In this document: piece after piece, positions 9,100 to 17,756 of the stretch
Layout of the letters: the number at the start of each line of letters is the position of its first letter
Position numbering within the stretch: position 1 is the first letter of the stretch
Origin: Gemmatimonadetes bacterium 2013_60CM_65_52
GTDB lineage: Bacteria > Gemmatimonadota > Gemmatimonadetes > Gemmatimonadales > Gemmatimonadaceae
Length of the DNA: 64,000 nucleotides
Direction of reading: 5' to 3'
NCBI GenBank assembly: GCA_002215645.1
Contig: NGFI01000005.1
Span: 612,678 to 676,677, forward strand
Made by a program: the position numbers and the translations under genes
The notes under the pieces: generated by a model
The model's input: the letters and a program-made list of their open reading frames with translations, nothing else
The model's database searches: none
Told to the model about the DNA's origin: nothing

Positions 9100-9579
9100 A
9101 TGGCGGAATTCAACGGCACGCCGAACGGCGAAGGGCGTCGGTACGCGGTCATCGCGTCGCGATTCAATCATCAGATCACGAGCAAGCTTGCTGACGGTGC
9201 GATGGATGCCCTCGTCCGTCACGGGGCATCGTCCGACGACGTGGATCTCGTGTGGGTGCCCGGTGCGTGGGAGCTTCCGTATGCCGCTCGGCGCCTCGCG
9301 GCGACTGAACGGTACAACGCGCTCGTCGTCGTCGGCGCCGTCATTCGCGGGGAGACGCCGCACTTCGACTTCGTGGCGAACGCAGCGTCGCGCGGTCTCG
9401 CGGATGCCAGCACGGAATACGAGATCCCCATCGGCTTCGGCCTGCTGACGACGGACACGGTGGAGCAGGCGGAAGCGCGCGCTGGCGGCGACCACGGGAA
9501 CAAGGGGTGGGATGCGGCCATCGCCGCGCTGGAGATGTCGGACCTATTCGAAAGGCTCGATGGCGCGGACGAGGGTTGA
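9100..9579 (+). CDS. ribH: 6,7-dimethyl-8-ribityllumazine synthase
   Basis: RibH, 159 residues, condenses the RibD and RibB products to lumazine, the substrate of RibE. Typical motifs are ASRFNHQITSKL at the N terminus, VPGAWELPYAARRLA, VVVGAVIRGETPHFDFV and FGLLTTDTVEQAEARAGG. The ATG at 9100 lies five bases after ribBA, and the 3' end overlaps nusB by 20 bp. The ribH-nusB order is common across bacteria. Confidence 0.97.
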   Translation: MAEFNGTPNGEGRRYAVIASRFNHQITSKLADGAMDALVRHGASSDDVDLVWVPGAWELPYAARRLAATERYNALVVVGAVIRGETPHFDFVANAASRGLADASTEYEIPIGFGLLTTDTVEQAEARAGGDHGNKGWDAAIAALEMSDLFERLDGADEG

Positions 9580-9979
9580 GACCCGCGCGCGAGCGCGCGC
9601 GCTGCAGGCGCTGTACGCGTGGGACATGCGGGGAGGAAAAGAGCTCGAGCGGGTGGCGACCCAGGTGTGGGACGACATCGCCATCACGCCCGAGGAACGC
9701 GTCGTGGCCGCGCCGATCATTCGCCGTGTCGCCGCGCGCCAAAGCGACATCGACGCACAGCTCACGGAGGTGACCACCAACTGGCGCCTCGAGCGCATTG
9801 GGGCTGTCGAGCGCTGCGTGCTCCGCATGGCCGCCGCGGAGCTCATGATCGGCGAGACCCCGCCCAAGGTCATCATTCAGGAGTCCGTCACGCTCGCCGA
9901 ACGATATGGAAGCGGCGCGAGCGCCCGATTCGTGAATGGCGTGCTCGATGCCCTGGCCCGCCGAATGGGGCGCATGTAG
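9560..9979 (+). CDS. nusB: Transcription antitermination factor NusB
   Basis: NusB, 139 residues, an all-helical RNA-binding protein that works with NusE/S10 on boxA RNA in rRNA antitermination. It starts MARTRVETRARARALQALYA and keeps the helical segments WRLERIGAVERCVLRMAAAE and TLAERYGSGASARFVNGVLD. The start overlaps the ribH end by 20 bp, and its stop TAG shares a base with the GTG of the following glycosyltransferase. Confidence 0.95.
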   Translation: MARTRVETRARARALQALYAWDMRGGKELERVATQVWDDIAITPEERVVAAPIIRRVAARQSDIDAQLTEVTTNWRLERIGAVERCVLRMAAAELMIGETPPKVIIQESVTLAERYGSGASARFVNGVLDALARRMGRM

Positions 9980-11088
9980 TGCGACTGCTTCTCGTCAATT
10001 GGCAGGACCGCGACAATCCGCTGGCGGGCGGCGCGGAAATCCATTTGCACGAGATCTTTGGTCGTCTCGCGGCGCGTGGACATGAGGTCACGCTCTTGTG
10101 CGGAGGGTGGCCCGGTGCGGCCGTGCATGCAGCGCTCGACGGCATCGACGTCATCCGCGTCGGCACGCGGCATTCCTTTCCGTTTCTGGCGAGACGGGCC
10201 TTTCACGCTCGGCTGGCGGGCGCGCGGTTCGATCTCCTCGTGGAGGACGTCAACAAGATTCCGCTCTACACGCCGCGGTGGGGCGGACCGCCCGTCGTCG
10301 CGCTCGTACCACATCTGTTCGGCGGCACGGCGTTTCAGGAGCTCTCCGCGCCACTCGCATCTGCTGTCTGGCTCGCAGAGCGGCCGCTCGGTCCCGTGTA
10401 TCGTCGCGTGCCGTTCCAGGCCATCAGCATCAGTACGGCAGACGATCTGGCCGCGCGCGGCATCCCGCGCGACGCCGTGGAAGTCATCTATCCCGGAGTC
10501 GATACCTCGGGATACTCGCCGGATCCAAAAGAGCGCTCGGCGGCGCCTTCATTTGCATATCTTGGCCGGCTCAAGAAGTACAAGGGCGTGCACCTCGTGA
10601 TTCGCGCGTTCGCGGCCATGCGCCACCCTACGGCGACACTGGATGTGGCGGGCGCCGGCGACTACCGGCCAGCGCTCGAGCGGCTCGTGTCATCGCTTGA
10701 CCTTGGTGATCGCGTACGGTTTCTTGGGCGTATCGACGAGTCGGCAAAGGTCGCGCTGCTGCGCCGCTCGTGGGGACTCGCGTTCGCGTCGCCGAAGGAG
10801 GGCTGGGGTATCACGAATCTCGAGGCGGCCGCGTGCGGCACGCCGGTCGTCGCGTCCAATTCTCCGGGTATCCGCGAGTCCGTGCGCGACGGCGAGACGG
10901 GGTTCCTCGTGCCGCACGGCGACGTCAAGGCGATGGCGGCATCCATGGACACGCTGGCGTCGGACGTCGGTCTGGTTGCTCGCCTGGGTGGACGGGCGCG
11001 CCAATTCGCGGAAACGTTCACGTGGGAGCGCGCGGCAGCGGAAACCGAGCGGCACCTCGAGCGGATTCTTACCTCGCAACAGGGATGA
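9979..11088 (+). CDS. GT4-family glycosyltransferase
   Basis: 369-residue GT-B retaining glycosyltransferase. The N-terminal domain begins MRLLLVNWQDRDNPLAGGAE and continues with an acceptor-binding Rossmann half; the C-terminal GT4 domain shows FAYLGRLKKYKGVHLVIRAF, then the donor site SPKEGWGITNLEAAACGTPV with the E-x7-E motif. The acceptor and sugar are unknown; an envelope or exopolysaccharide sugar is likely. GTG start at 9979 overlaps the nusB stop by one base. It lies seven bases before hprK, so it may be co-expressed with the PTS. Confidence 0.87.
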   Translation: MRLLLVNWQDRDNPLAGGAEIHLHEIFGRLAARGHEVTLLCGGWPGAAVHAALDGIDVIRVGTRHSFPFLARRAFHARLAGARFDLLVEDVNKIPLYTPRWGGPPVVALVPHLFGGTAFQELSAPLASAVWLAERPLGPVYRRVPFQAISISTADDLAARGIPRDAVEVIYPGVDTSGYSPDPKERSAAPSFAYLGRLKKYKGVHLVIRAFAAMRHPTATLDVAGAGDYRPALERLVSSLDLGDRVRFLGRIDESAKVALLRRSWGLAFASPKEGWGITNLEAAACGTPVVASNSPGIRESVRDGETGFLVPHGDVKAMAASMDTLASDVGLVARLGGRARQFAETFTWERAAAETERHLERILTSQQG

Positions 11089-11095
11089 TGCTAGC

Positions 11096-12067
11096 GTGAC
11101 GGCGACTCTTCGCGTGGGAGAACTGTTCGAGCAGCTCCGTGAGCTGCTCGAGCTCGAGCACGTGCCGGGCACCAAGGGGTTGGATCGCGTGGTCCGTTCC
11201 TCCGACGTGTCCAGCCCCGGGCTGGCGCTCGCCGGATACGTCGCGCGCTTTCCCGCCGACCGACTCCAGGTGTTCGGCGAGACGGAAGTCACGTACCTGC
11301 GTTCGCTCGATGTCGAGACGCGCCGCGAACATCTGTCGAAGTTCTTCGCCTTTCCGATTCCGTGCCTCTTCGTCACGAAGAAGCTCGACCTTCCGGCGGA
11401 GGTCGTGGAGGAGGCAGTCCGAAGTGGCGTCGCCATCCTGCGGTCGACGCTCAAGACGAACGAGTTCTACACGCGCATCAAGCCCTGGCTCGAGGACGCG
11501 TTCGCGCCGCAGACCACGCTGCACGGCTCATTGGCCGACGTCTACGGTGTCGGGCTTCTGTTCATCGGGCAGAGCGGGATCGGCAAGTCCGAGTGCGTGC
11601 TCGATCTCGTCGAGCGCGGACACCGGATCGTTGCCGATGATCTCGTGCTCGCGCGTCGCCGTGGCAACGACATCCTCATCGGCCGCGGCCACGAGCTCCA
11701 GCGCCATTACATGGAGATTCGCGGCGTGGGGCTCGTGGACATTCCGGCCATCTTCGGCATCCGCGCGGTGCGCCAACAGAAGCGCATCGAGGTCGTCGTT
11801 CAGCTCGAGGAGTGGCGTCAGGGTGCCGACGTGGACCGTACCGGACTGGACGACCAGTACACGGACATTCTCGGTGTCTCCATTCCGCGTATTACCGTTC
11901 ATCTCAATCCCGGCAAGAACATCACCGTGATCGCCGAAGTCATCGCGATGCATCATTTGCTGAAGTGGAGCGGTATCGACCCGGCCGAGCGGTTCAACGA
12001 GGCGCTCATCAGACAGATGCGCGACAAGGCGGCCATCAACCGCTATCTCCGGGAAGACGATGAGTGA
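11096..12067 (+). CDS. hprK: HPr kinase/phosphorylase
   Basis: HprK, 323 residues, phosphorylates HPr on Ser46 with ATP or pyrophosphate and reverses the reaction. The N-terminal domain (to about residue 130) is followed by the kinase domain with the P-loop GQSGIGKS at residues 158-165, the DDLV acidic motif, and the HprK signature HYMEIRGVGLVDIPAIFGIR. The GTG at 11096 is the first start in front of the conserved LRVGELFEQL. The C terminus overlaps the EIIA gene by 8 bp. Its target serine is conserved in the HPr encoded 2.3 kb downstream in the same operon. Confidence 0.96.
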   Translation: MTATLRVGELFEQLRELLELEHVPGTKGLDRVVRSSDVSSPGLALAGYVARFPADRLQVFGETEVTYLRSLDVETRREHLSKFFAFPIPCLFVTKKLDLPAEVVEEAVRSGVAILRSTLKTNEFYTRIKPWLEDAFAPQTTLHGSLADVYGVGLLFIGQSGIGKSECVLDLVERGHRIVADDLVLARRRGNDILIGRGHELQRHYMEIRGVGLVDIPAIFGIRAVRQQKRIEVVVQLEEWRQGADVDRTGLDDQYTDILGVSIPRITVHLNPGKNITVIAEVIAMHHLLKWSGIDPAERFNEALIRQMRDKAAINRYLREDDE

Positions 12068-12452
12068 CATGCCGAAACGCGCCCTCGTCGCCGGCCATGC
12101 GGATTTCGCGGCCGGTCTCGTCTCCGCCGTGGAACAGATCACCGGACAGGGAGAGCAGCTGGTCCCGATTCAGGTCAATGGTTTGTGTGGCGACGAGATC
12201 CAGCAACTGCTTCGCGATTCCATGATGAAGCATCATGTCCGCATCATCTTCACGGATCTCCAGGCAGGAAGCTGTACGATGGCCGCGCGGAAGGTGCTCC
12301 GTGAAATCGAAGGCGGCGTTCTCGTGGCTGGCACCAACCTTCCGATGCTGCTGGACTTCGTCCTCTCCAGCGAGCCGGACGTCGGCGTGGCAGCCACGAC
12401 CGCGGCGGAGCGCGGCCGTGCTTCCGTCAGCGTACACGGAGCGCCCGCGTGA
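12060..12452 (+). CDS. PTS mannose-family EIIA component
   Basis: 130-residue EIIA of the mannose/fructose/sorbose PTS family. The protein begins with the strand ALVAGHADFAAGL, placing the phosphorylated histidine at His13, as in EIIA-Man. The TDLQAGSCTMAAR segment corresponds to the conserved second loop. It takes phosphate from HPr and passes it to EIIB. It is a single-domain protein, not fused to EIIB as in E. coli ManX. Start overlaps the hprK end by 8 bp and its stop overlaps EIIB by 4 bp. Confidence 0.93.
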   Translation: MSDMPKRALVAGHADFAAGLVSAVEQITGQGEQLVPIQVNGLCGDEIQQLLRDSMMKHHVRIIFTDLQAGSCTMAARKVLREIEGGVLVAGTNLPMLLDFVLSSEPDVGVAATTAAERGRASVSVHGAPA

Positions 12453-12937
12453 CCCTCGTGCTCAACCGCATCGACGACCGGCTGATTCACGGGCAGGTCG
12501 TGGTGGGGTGGGGGCAGCCGCTGGACGTCCGGTTCATCGTTCTCGTGGATGATGCCGTGGCAGCGAGCGATTGGGAGCAGGAGCTCTATCGCATGGGCGT
12601 CCCGCCGGAAATGGAGATCCGTTTTCACTCGGCCGCCGCGGCCGCTCCGCTCCTGGACGATTATCGCCTGGAATCGCGCGCCGGAATCCTCCTCACCGGC
12701 GACATCGGCACCATGCGCGCGCTCGTGGAGCACGGTGGTGTGCGCGACGTGAACCTCGGCGGCATCCACCATCGGGCCGGCCGCACGCAGCATCTGCGGT
12801 ACGTGTTCCTGACGCCGGAGGAGGAGAGGGCGCTTCGCGATCTTGCCGCGCACGGCGCGGTGGTGACCGCTCAGGACGTCCCGTCGACGCGCGCCGTTCC
12901 GCTTGACGAGCTGCTCGCCACTCGGGAACCATCGTGA
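12449..12937 (+). CDS. PTS mannose/fructose/sorbose-family EIIB component
   Basis: 162-residue EIIB. The signature RIDDRLIHGQVVVGWG places the phosphohistidine at His14. The NLGGIHHRAGR loop near residues 109-119 is the other conserved part of the fold. The protein accepts phosphate from EIIA and gives it to the sugar bound by EIIC/EIID. Overlaps of 4 bp on both sides show tight coupling. Sugar specificity cannot be read. Confidence 0.93.
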   Translation: MTLVLNRIDDRLIHGQVVVGWGQPLDVRFIVLVDDAVAASDWEQELYRMGVPPEMEIRFHSAAAAAPLLDDYRLESRAGILLTGDIGTMRALVEHGGVRDVNLGGIHHRAGRTQHLRYVFLTPEEERALRDLAAHGAVVTAQDVPSTRAVPLDELLATREPS

Positions 12938-13611
12938 TCGAGCTCGCTCCCATCGCGCTGCTTGGCGGACTCTTTGGCCTCGACGTCGTCTGCTTTCCGC
13001 AGATGATGTTCTCTCGGCCGCTCGTCGCAGCGACCGTTGCGGGCGCGTTTGCCGGCAATACCGCAACGGGCATGTTCGTCGGCGTGGCGATGGAGCTCAT
13101 CGCGCTTGCGACGCTTCCGTTCGGCGCCTCACGGTATCCCGAATGGGGCTCCGCGGCCGTCGTCGGCGGCGCGGTCGCCGCGGCGCTGGAGCCGGGGAAG
13201 CCTGGAGCTCTGACGCTCGGTGTACTGGCGGGCCTCGCGACGGCGTGGGCTGGCGGACTCTCTCTCGTGCAGTTGCGCATCTGGGTGGCGTGGCTCGCGC
13301 GGCGGCGGCGCCCCGCACTCGATGCCGGCTCGCGAGGCGCGGTGCTGAGTCTCCAGCTCGCCGGACTCACCGGCGATCTCGTTCGCGCTGCCGCGGTGAG
13401 CGCGCTCTCGTACGCCATGCTCTTTCCGGTTGCGCGCGCCGCGCAGGGCGTGTGGACGTTGAGTGACTCGGTCTCGCGATCGTTCGTGGTGAGCGTCGCG
13501 GCGGCCGTGGCGGGCACGGTGGCGTGGACGATCTTCCACTCGACGCGCGGCGCGCGGTGGTACTTCGCCGCCGGTCTGCTTATCGCGGTGCTGGGCTTGC
13601 TGGTGCGATGA
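12934..13611 (+). CDS. PTS mannose-family EIIC membrane component
   Basis: 225-residue polytopic membrane protein matching the EIIC of mannose-type systems (conserved segment QMMFSRPLVAATVAGAFAGN, then GVAMELIALATLPFGASRYP). It is somewhat shorter than ManY-type EIIC (about 265 residues). With EIID it forms the sugar channel. GTG start overlapping EIIB by 4 bp. It can be assigned by position as well as sequence. Confidence 0.88.
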   Translation: MIELAPIALLGGLFGLDVVCFPQMMFSRPLVAATVAGAFAGNTATGMFVGVAMELIALATLPFGASRYPEWGSAAVVGGAVAAALEPGKPGALTLGVLAGLATAWAGGLSLVQLRIWVAWLARRRRPALDAGSRGAVLSLQLAGLTGDLVRAAAVSALSYAMLFPVARAAQGVWTLSDSVSRSFVVSVAAAVAGTVAWTIFHSTRGARWYFAAGLLIAVLGLLVR

Positions 13612-14390
13612 CAGCCGTCCTCGACGCCGGCATGGCGCCGCACCCGCGGCTCTCGCCCATGACATGGGTGAGGATCTTTTCACGCATGCTCGCGATTCAG
13701 GGATCATGGAATTACGAGACCCTGATCGGCAACGGCATCGCGTTCTGCGTCGAGCCGGCGCTCCGGCAGTTGCCCGGTGGAATCAAGGCGCGCGAGTTCA
13801 AGGAGGCGCTCACGAGGGAGGGTGCCTACTTCAACGCGCATCCATACCTCGCGGCCGTCGCGGTCGGCGCGCTAGCTCGCGTGGAGCTCTCTGGTGTACC
13901 GCCCGACCGCATCGAGCGCTTCCGTACCGCGCTGTGCGGACCGCTCGGCAGCGTCGGCGACCGACTCGTGTGGGCTGGGTGGTTGCCTCTGTGTTCGCTG
14001 ATCGCGCTGCTGATCTTCGGCCTTGGAGGCGGGGCGTCCGTGGTGCTCGGGGTCTTTCTGGTACTCTATAATGCCGGCCACCTCGCGCTTCGCGTCTGGG
14101 GATTGCACGTTGGATGGACGCGCGGGTTGAACGTGGCGTCGGCGCTGGCGAATCCCGTGCTCCGGCAAGGTCCCGCGTACGTCGCCCGAGCGGCTGCCTT
14201 TGCCGCAGGAATCGCCGTGCCATTCACCGCGGCGCGGTTGCTGGGCCATCACGTCGCGCTGCTCGGAGTCGTCCTCGGCTCGGCGGCGCTCGGCGCAGCG
14301 GCGCTCGTCCGACTGCATGGTCGCGTGGAAGGCTACAAGCTCGCCCTCGTTCTGATCGCGTTGTTTGCCCTCGTCTCGGTGGCACGCTGA
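13608..14390 (+). CDS. PTS mannose-family EIID membrane component
   Basis: 260-residue EIID. The family start is clear: FSRMLAIQGSWNYETLIGNG and FCVEPALRQLPGG, followed by soluble helices and a C-terminal hydrophobic region with several membrane segments (from about residue 120). ATG at 13608 overlaps the EIIC stop by 4 bp, and its own stop shares a base with the HPr start. Confidence 0.92.
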   Translation: MTAVLDAGMAPHPRLSPMTWVRIFSRMLAIQGSWNYETLIGNGIAFCVEPALRQLPGGIKAREFKEALTREGAYFNAHPYLAAVAVGALARVELSGVPPDRIERFRTALCGPLGSVGDRLVWAGWLPLCSLIALLIFGLGGGASVVLGVFLVLYNAGHLALRVWGLHVGWTRGLNVASALANPVLRQGPAYVARAAAFAAGIAVPFTAARLLGHHVALLGVVLGSAALGAAALVRLHGRVEGYKLALVLIALFALVSVAR

Positions 14391-14656
14391 TGGCCGAACG
14401 CTCCGTGCAGATCCTCAACAAGAACGGGCTTCACGCGAGGCCCGCCGCCGAGATCGTCAAGGTCGCGGCGAAGTATCAGAGCGAGATCACCTTCGTACGC
14501 GACGAGACGGAAGTGAACGGCAAGAGCATCATGGGCGTGATGATGCTCGCCGCCGAGTGCGGTGCCACGCTGATGATTCGCGCGGACGGCACCGACGCCG
14601 AGGCGGCACTCGAGGCGCTCGCGGCGCTCATCGCGAACAAGTTCGGGGAGCGCTGA
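14390..14656 (+). CDS. ptsH: PTS phosphocarrier HPr with both regulatory phosphosites
   Basis: HPr, 88 residues. His15 lies in GLHARPA, the site phosphorylated by EI. Ser46 lies in NGKSIMGVMML, the site phosphorylated by HprK in low-GC Gram-positives and some other bacteria. Both sites are intact and both partner kinases are in the same operon. One-base overlaps at each end (TGATG) tie it to EIID and EI. Confidence 0.97.
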   Translation: MAERSVQILNKNGLHARPAAEIVKVAAKYQSEITFVRDETEVNGKSIMGVMMLAAECGATLMIRADGTDAEAALEALAALIANKFGER

Positions 14657-16428
14657 TGGATCGCAAGATTCAGGGCATTCCCGCGTCGCCCGGCATCGTC
14701 GTCGGCTATGTCCATCTGCTCCGCTGGGAGCTTCCGGACGTTCCGCAGCGCATCATTCCGGACGACCAGGTGCCGGCGGAGCTGGAGCGACTGGATGCTG
14801 CCGTCGCACGTGCGAAAGAGCGTCTCCGCCACGTGCGGGAGCGCGTCGAGGCGAGCGCCGGCCCGGAGGAAGCCGCGATCTTCGACGTGCAGATGTCCGT
14901 GCTCGAGGACCGCGAGCTCACGCGCGGCGTGCACGCGCTGGTGCGACAGAACATCGCGGCGGAAAAGGCGTTCGACCTCGTGATGCTCGAGTGGCGGACA
15001 CGGTTCAGCCGCCACTCCTCCCCCATGCTTCGCGAGCGCGTTGGCGACCTCACGGACGTGCACATCCGCGTACTCTCGTTGCTGCTCGGGCTTCCGGATC
15101 ACGATCCCGTGGAGCTTCCGCCGGGCGCCAAGGCCGTGCTGGTGACGCACGACCTGACACCGAGCATCACGGTGCAGCTCGACCGGCATTCCATCGTTGC
15201 CATCGCCACGGATGCCGGGACGCGGACGTCGCACGTCGCGATTCTGGCGCGCTCGCTCGGGCTGCCTGCCGTCGTCGGTCTCCGGACGGCGACGACCGAG
15301 TTGGCTGGCGGCGAGCGAGTGGTGCTCGATGGCAGCACCGGCATGTTGGCGATCAATCCGACCGACGAGGAGATCGAGCGGTATCACGAGCGGCAGCGCG
15401 AGGAGGAGATCGCGGAAGCGGCGCTGACGGAGCTCGCGGCGCTCGAAGCCATCACGCTCGACGGCGTGCGAGTCACTCTGCGCGCGAACGTGGACCTGCC
15501 CGACGAGGCGGAGGCCGCGGCGCGCAGCGGGGCGGAAGGCGTAGGGCTCATGCGCACGGAGTTTCTCGTCGTCGGGCGCGCGAACATGCCCGACGAGGAG
15601 GAGCAATACCGCGCCTACCGGCGCGTCATGGAGGCTTTCGCCGGAAAGCCCGTCGTGATCCGCACGTTCGACGTCGGCGGCGACAAGCTGCCGATGGGCG
15701 GATTTCCCTCCGAGCCAAACCCGTTTCTCGGCTGGCGCGCCATCCGGATGTGTCTCGATCAGCCGGAGCTCTTCAAGACGCAACTGCGTGCCCTGCTGCG
15801 CGCCGCCGTGCACGGTGACCTGCGTATCATGCTGCCGCTCATCGTGACCCTCGACGAAGTGCTCGCCGCGCGCAAGCTGCTCGATGAGGCGGGTTCGGAG
15901 CTCCGCGCCGCGGGCGTGGAACACCGCATCGACGTTCCACTCGGTGTGATGATCGAGACGCCGGCCGCGGCGGTGGCGAGCGACACGCTGACCCACGACG
16001 TGGACTTCTTCAGCATCGGGACGAACGATCTCGTCCAGTACACGCTTGCGGTGGACCGCGGCAACGCGAACCTCGCCCCGAGGTTCACGCCGCTGCATCC
16101 GGCCGTATTGCGGCTGATCAAGCGCACGGTCGAGGTGGCGGAGCTGGGCGACATCGACGTCGCCGTCTGCGGTGAGATGGCCTCGCAGCCGCTCATGGCG
16201 TTCGCGCTCATTGGCCTTGGCGTCCGTCAATTGAGCGTTGCGCCGCGCTCCGTGCCGCTGGTCAAGCGTATCATTCGCAGCGTAACCGTGGCCCATGCCA
16301 AGCTCGCGGCGTCCGCGGCTCTGCGCGCGCTGACGGCCGAGCAAGCGCGCCATGAGCTGGCAAGGCGTCTCGACGACACCGCGCAGAATTCGCCATATCT
16401 CTACGACGGGTTGCCCAGCGAAGGCTGA
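14656..16428 (+). CDS. ptsI: PTS enzyme I (phosphoenolpyruvate-protein phosphotransferase)
   Basis: EI, 590 residues, starts the phosphorelay by moving phosphate from PEP to HPr. The N-terminal domain starts IQGIPASPGIVVGYV. The phosphohistidine is His193 in GTRTSHVAILARSLGLPA. The PEP-binding barrel has GLMRTEFLVVGR, FFSIGTNDLVQYTLAVDRGN and the catalytic Cys in VAVCGEMAS. Last gene of the operon; a terminator follows at 16469. Confidence 0.97.
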   Translation: MDRKIQGIPASPGIVVGYVHLLRWELPDVPQRIIPDDQVPAELERLDAAVARAKERLRHVRERVEASAGPEEAAIFDVQMSVLEDRELTRGVHALVRQNIAAEKAFDLVMLEWRTRFSRHSSPMLRERVGDLTDVHIRVLSLLLGLPDHDPVELPPGAKAVLVTHDLTPSITVQLDRHSIVAIATDAGTRTSHVAILARSLGLPAVVGLRTATTELAGGERVVLDGSTGMLAINPTDEEIERYHERQREEEIAEAALTELAALEAITLDGVRVTLRANVDLPDEAEAAARSGAEGVGLMRTEFLVVGRANMPDEEEQYRAYRRVMEAFAGKPVVIRTFDVGGDKLPMGGFPSEPNPFLGWRAIRMCLDQPELFKTQLRALLRAAVHGDLRIMLPLIVTLDEVLAARKLLDEAGSELRAAGVEHRIDVPLGVMIETPAAAVASDTLTHDVDFFSIGTNDLVQYTLAVDRGNANLAPRFTPLHPAVLRLIKRTVEVAELGDIDVAVCGEMASQPLMAFALIGLGVRQLSVAPRSVPLVKRIIRSVTVAHAKLAASAALRALTAEQARHELARRLDDTAQNSPYLYDGLPSEG

Positions 16429-16468
16429 CCCATTTTCTTTCAATCATCGCCGTCAGATGACGGACCCG

Positions 16469-16503
16469 GGCCCGGCAGCATGGTGTCGGGCCTTCTTTCT
16501 TTC
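16469..16503 (+). terminator. Rho-independent terminator after ptsI
   Basis: A 9-bp stem (arms 16469-16477 and 16484-16492, one G-T wobble) with a 6-nt loop is followed by a T-rich run (TTCTTTCTTTCC). It closes the long run of overlapping genes ending in ptsI and leaves only about 15 bp before metK. Confidence 0.85.
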
Positions 16504-16517
16504 CTCTCCAACTGCTA

Positions 16518-17708
16518 GTGGGGAACCCCGCCGTGCATGATCGCAGTCTCTTCACATCTGAATCAGTCACCGAAGGGCATCCGGACAAGGTCGCCGATGC
16601 CATCTCCGATGCCGTGCTGGATTGCCTTCTCGAGAAGGATCCTGTTGCGCGCGTCGCCTGCGAAACCCTGGTGACGACCGGCCTCGCCGTCATCGCGGGC
16701 GAGATCACGACCAGCGCCTACGTACACCTGCCCGACGTCGTGCGCGACACGATTCGTCGCATTGGCTACACCGATGCAGGCTTTGGCTTTGACGCCAACA
16801 CCTGCGCGGTCATGAGCACCATCGACAAGCAGTCCGCGCACATCGCGATGGGTGTCGACACCGGCGGCGCCGGTGACCAGGGCATGATGTTCGGCTATGC
16901 GACCGATGAGACCGAAGAGTTGATGCCCATGCCGATCATGCTTGCGCATCGACTGACGAAGGCGCTCGCTGATCGGCGCAAGAATGGCGATCTCAAGTGG
17001 CTGCGCCCGGACGGCAAGTCGCAGGTGACCGTCGTGTACGAGGATGGCGAGCCGGTCGCGGTCGATACCGTCGTCATCAGCACGCAGCACGCCGACAACA
17101 TCAGCAACCCGAAGATCCACAAGGCGATCATCAGCGATGTGATCGAGGCGTCCATCCCGAAGGAGCTCCGCACCAAGAAGCCCAAGTACCACATCAACCC
17201 CACCGGCCGCTTCGTCATCGGCGGGCCACAGGGTGATTGCGGCGTCACGGGCCGCAAGATCATCGTCGACACCTACGGCGGCATGGGCCGCCATGGCGGC
17301 GGTGCCTTCAGCGGCAAGGATCCCAGCAAGGTGGACCGTTCTGCCTGCTACGCGGCGCGCTGGGTGGCCAAGAACATCGTTGCGGCCGGTCTCGCACGTC
17401 GTTGCGAGGTCCAGGTCGCCTATGCCATTGGCGTTGCACAGCCCGTGTCGATTCGCGTCGACACCTTCGGCACCCACACTGTGCCCGAGGCGCGCATTCT
17501 CCAGGCCGTGCTGGACAACTTCGACCTCACCCCCAAGGGCATCGCGCAGGCGCTCGATCTCCGCAAACCGATCTACAGCGCCACGTCGGCCTACGGCCAT
17601 TTCGGCCGCACTCCCGAAAAGATCGGCAGCGGTAAGAACGCCGCCACGTTGTTCACGTGGGAGCGCACCGACAAGGCCGCCGCGCTCCGCAAGGCGGCGC
17701 GCGCGTAG
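16518..17708 (+). CDS. metK: S-adenosylmethionine synthetase
   Basis: MetK, 396 residues, makes S-adenosylmethionine from methionine and ATP. Signatures include [20 protein letters not shown] at the N terminus, [12 protein letters not shown] for ATP binding, and [20 protein letters not shown]. The GTG at 16518 is the first start after the terminator; a second in-frame GTG at 16533 is possible. No SAM riboswitch fits in the short gap upstream. Confidence 0.97.
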   Translation: MGNPAVHDRSLFTSESVTEGHPDKVADAISDAVLDCLLEKDPVARVACETLVTTGLAVIAGEITTSAYVHLPDVVRDTIRRIGYTDAGFGFDANTCAVMSTIDKQSAHIAMGVDTGGAGDQGMMFGYATDETEELMPMPIMLAHRLTKALADRRKNGDLKWLRPDGKSQVTVVYEDGEPVAVDTVVISTQHADNISNPKIHKAIISDVIEASIPKELRTKKPKYHINPTGRFVIGGPQGDCGVTGRKIIVDTYGGMGRHGGGAFSGKDPSKVDRSACYAARWVAKNIVAAGLARRCEVQVAYAIGVAQPVSIRVDTFGTHTVPEARILQAVLDNFDLTPKGIAQALDLRKPIYSATSAYGHFGRTPEKIGSGKNAATLFTWERTDKAAALRKAARA

Positions 17709-17727
17709 CTCGTTGTCCGCCGATACA

Positions 17728-17743
17728 CCGGCGTTCTCGCCGG
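17728..17743. other. Short hairpin between metK and the nuclease gene
   Basis: A perfect 6-bp inverted repeat CCGGCG/CGCCGG with the loop TTCT lies in the 48-bp gap after metK. There is no T-run, so it may be a weak terminator or an RNA stabilising element. Confidence 0.35.
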
Positions 17744-17756
17744 AGTAGATTGTGGT

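Noticed and set aside
9979-11088. Second BshA gene
   Set aside because: The glycosyltransferase at 9979 shares the GT4 fold but lacks the BshA start (PTYGGSGAVATELG) and HGTDIT motifs, so no specific function was assigned.
14476-16443. 655-codon minus-strand frame opposite ptsI
   Set aside because: It is antisense to EI, whose active-site motifs are intact. No ribosome binding site or domain supports the antisense frame.
16504-16517. SAM riboswitch before metK
   Set aside because: Only 14 bases separate the terminator from the start codon, too short for any known SAM aptamer.
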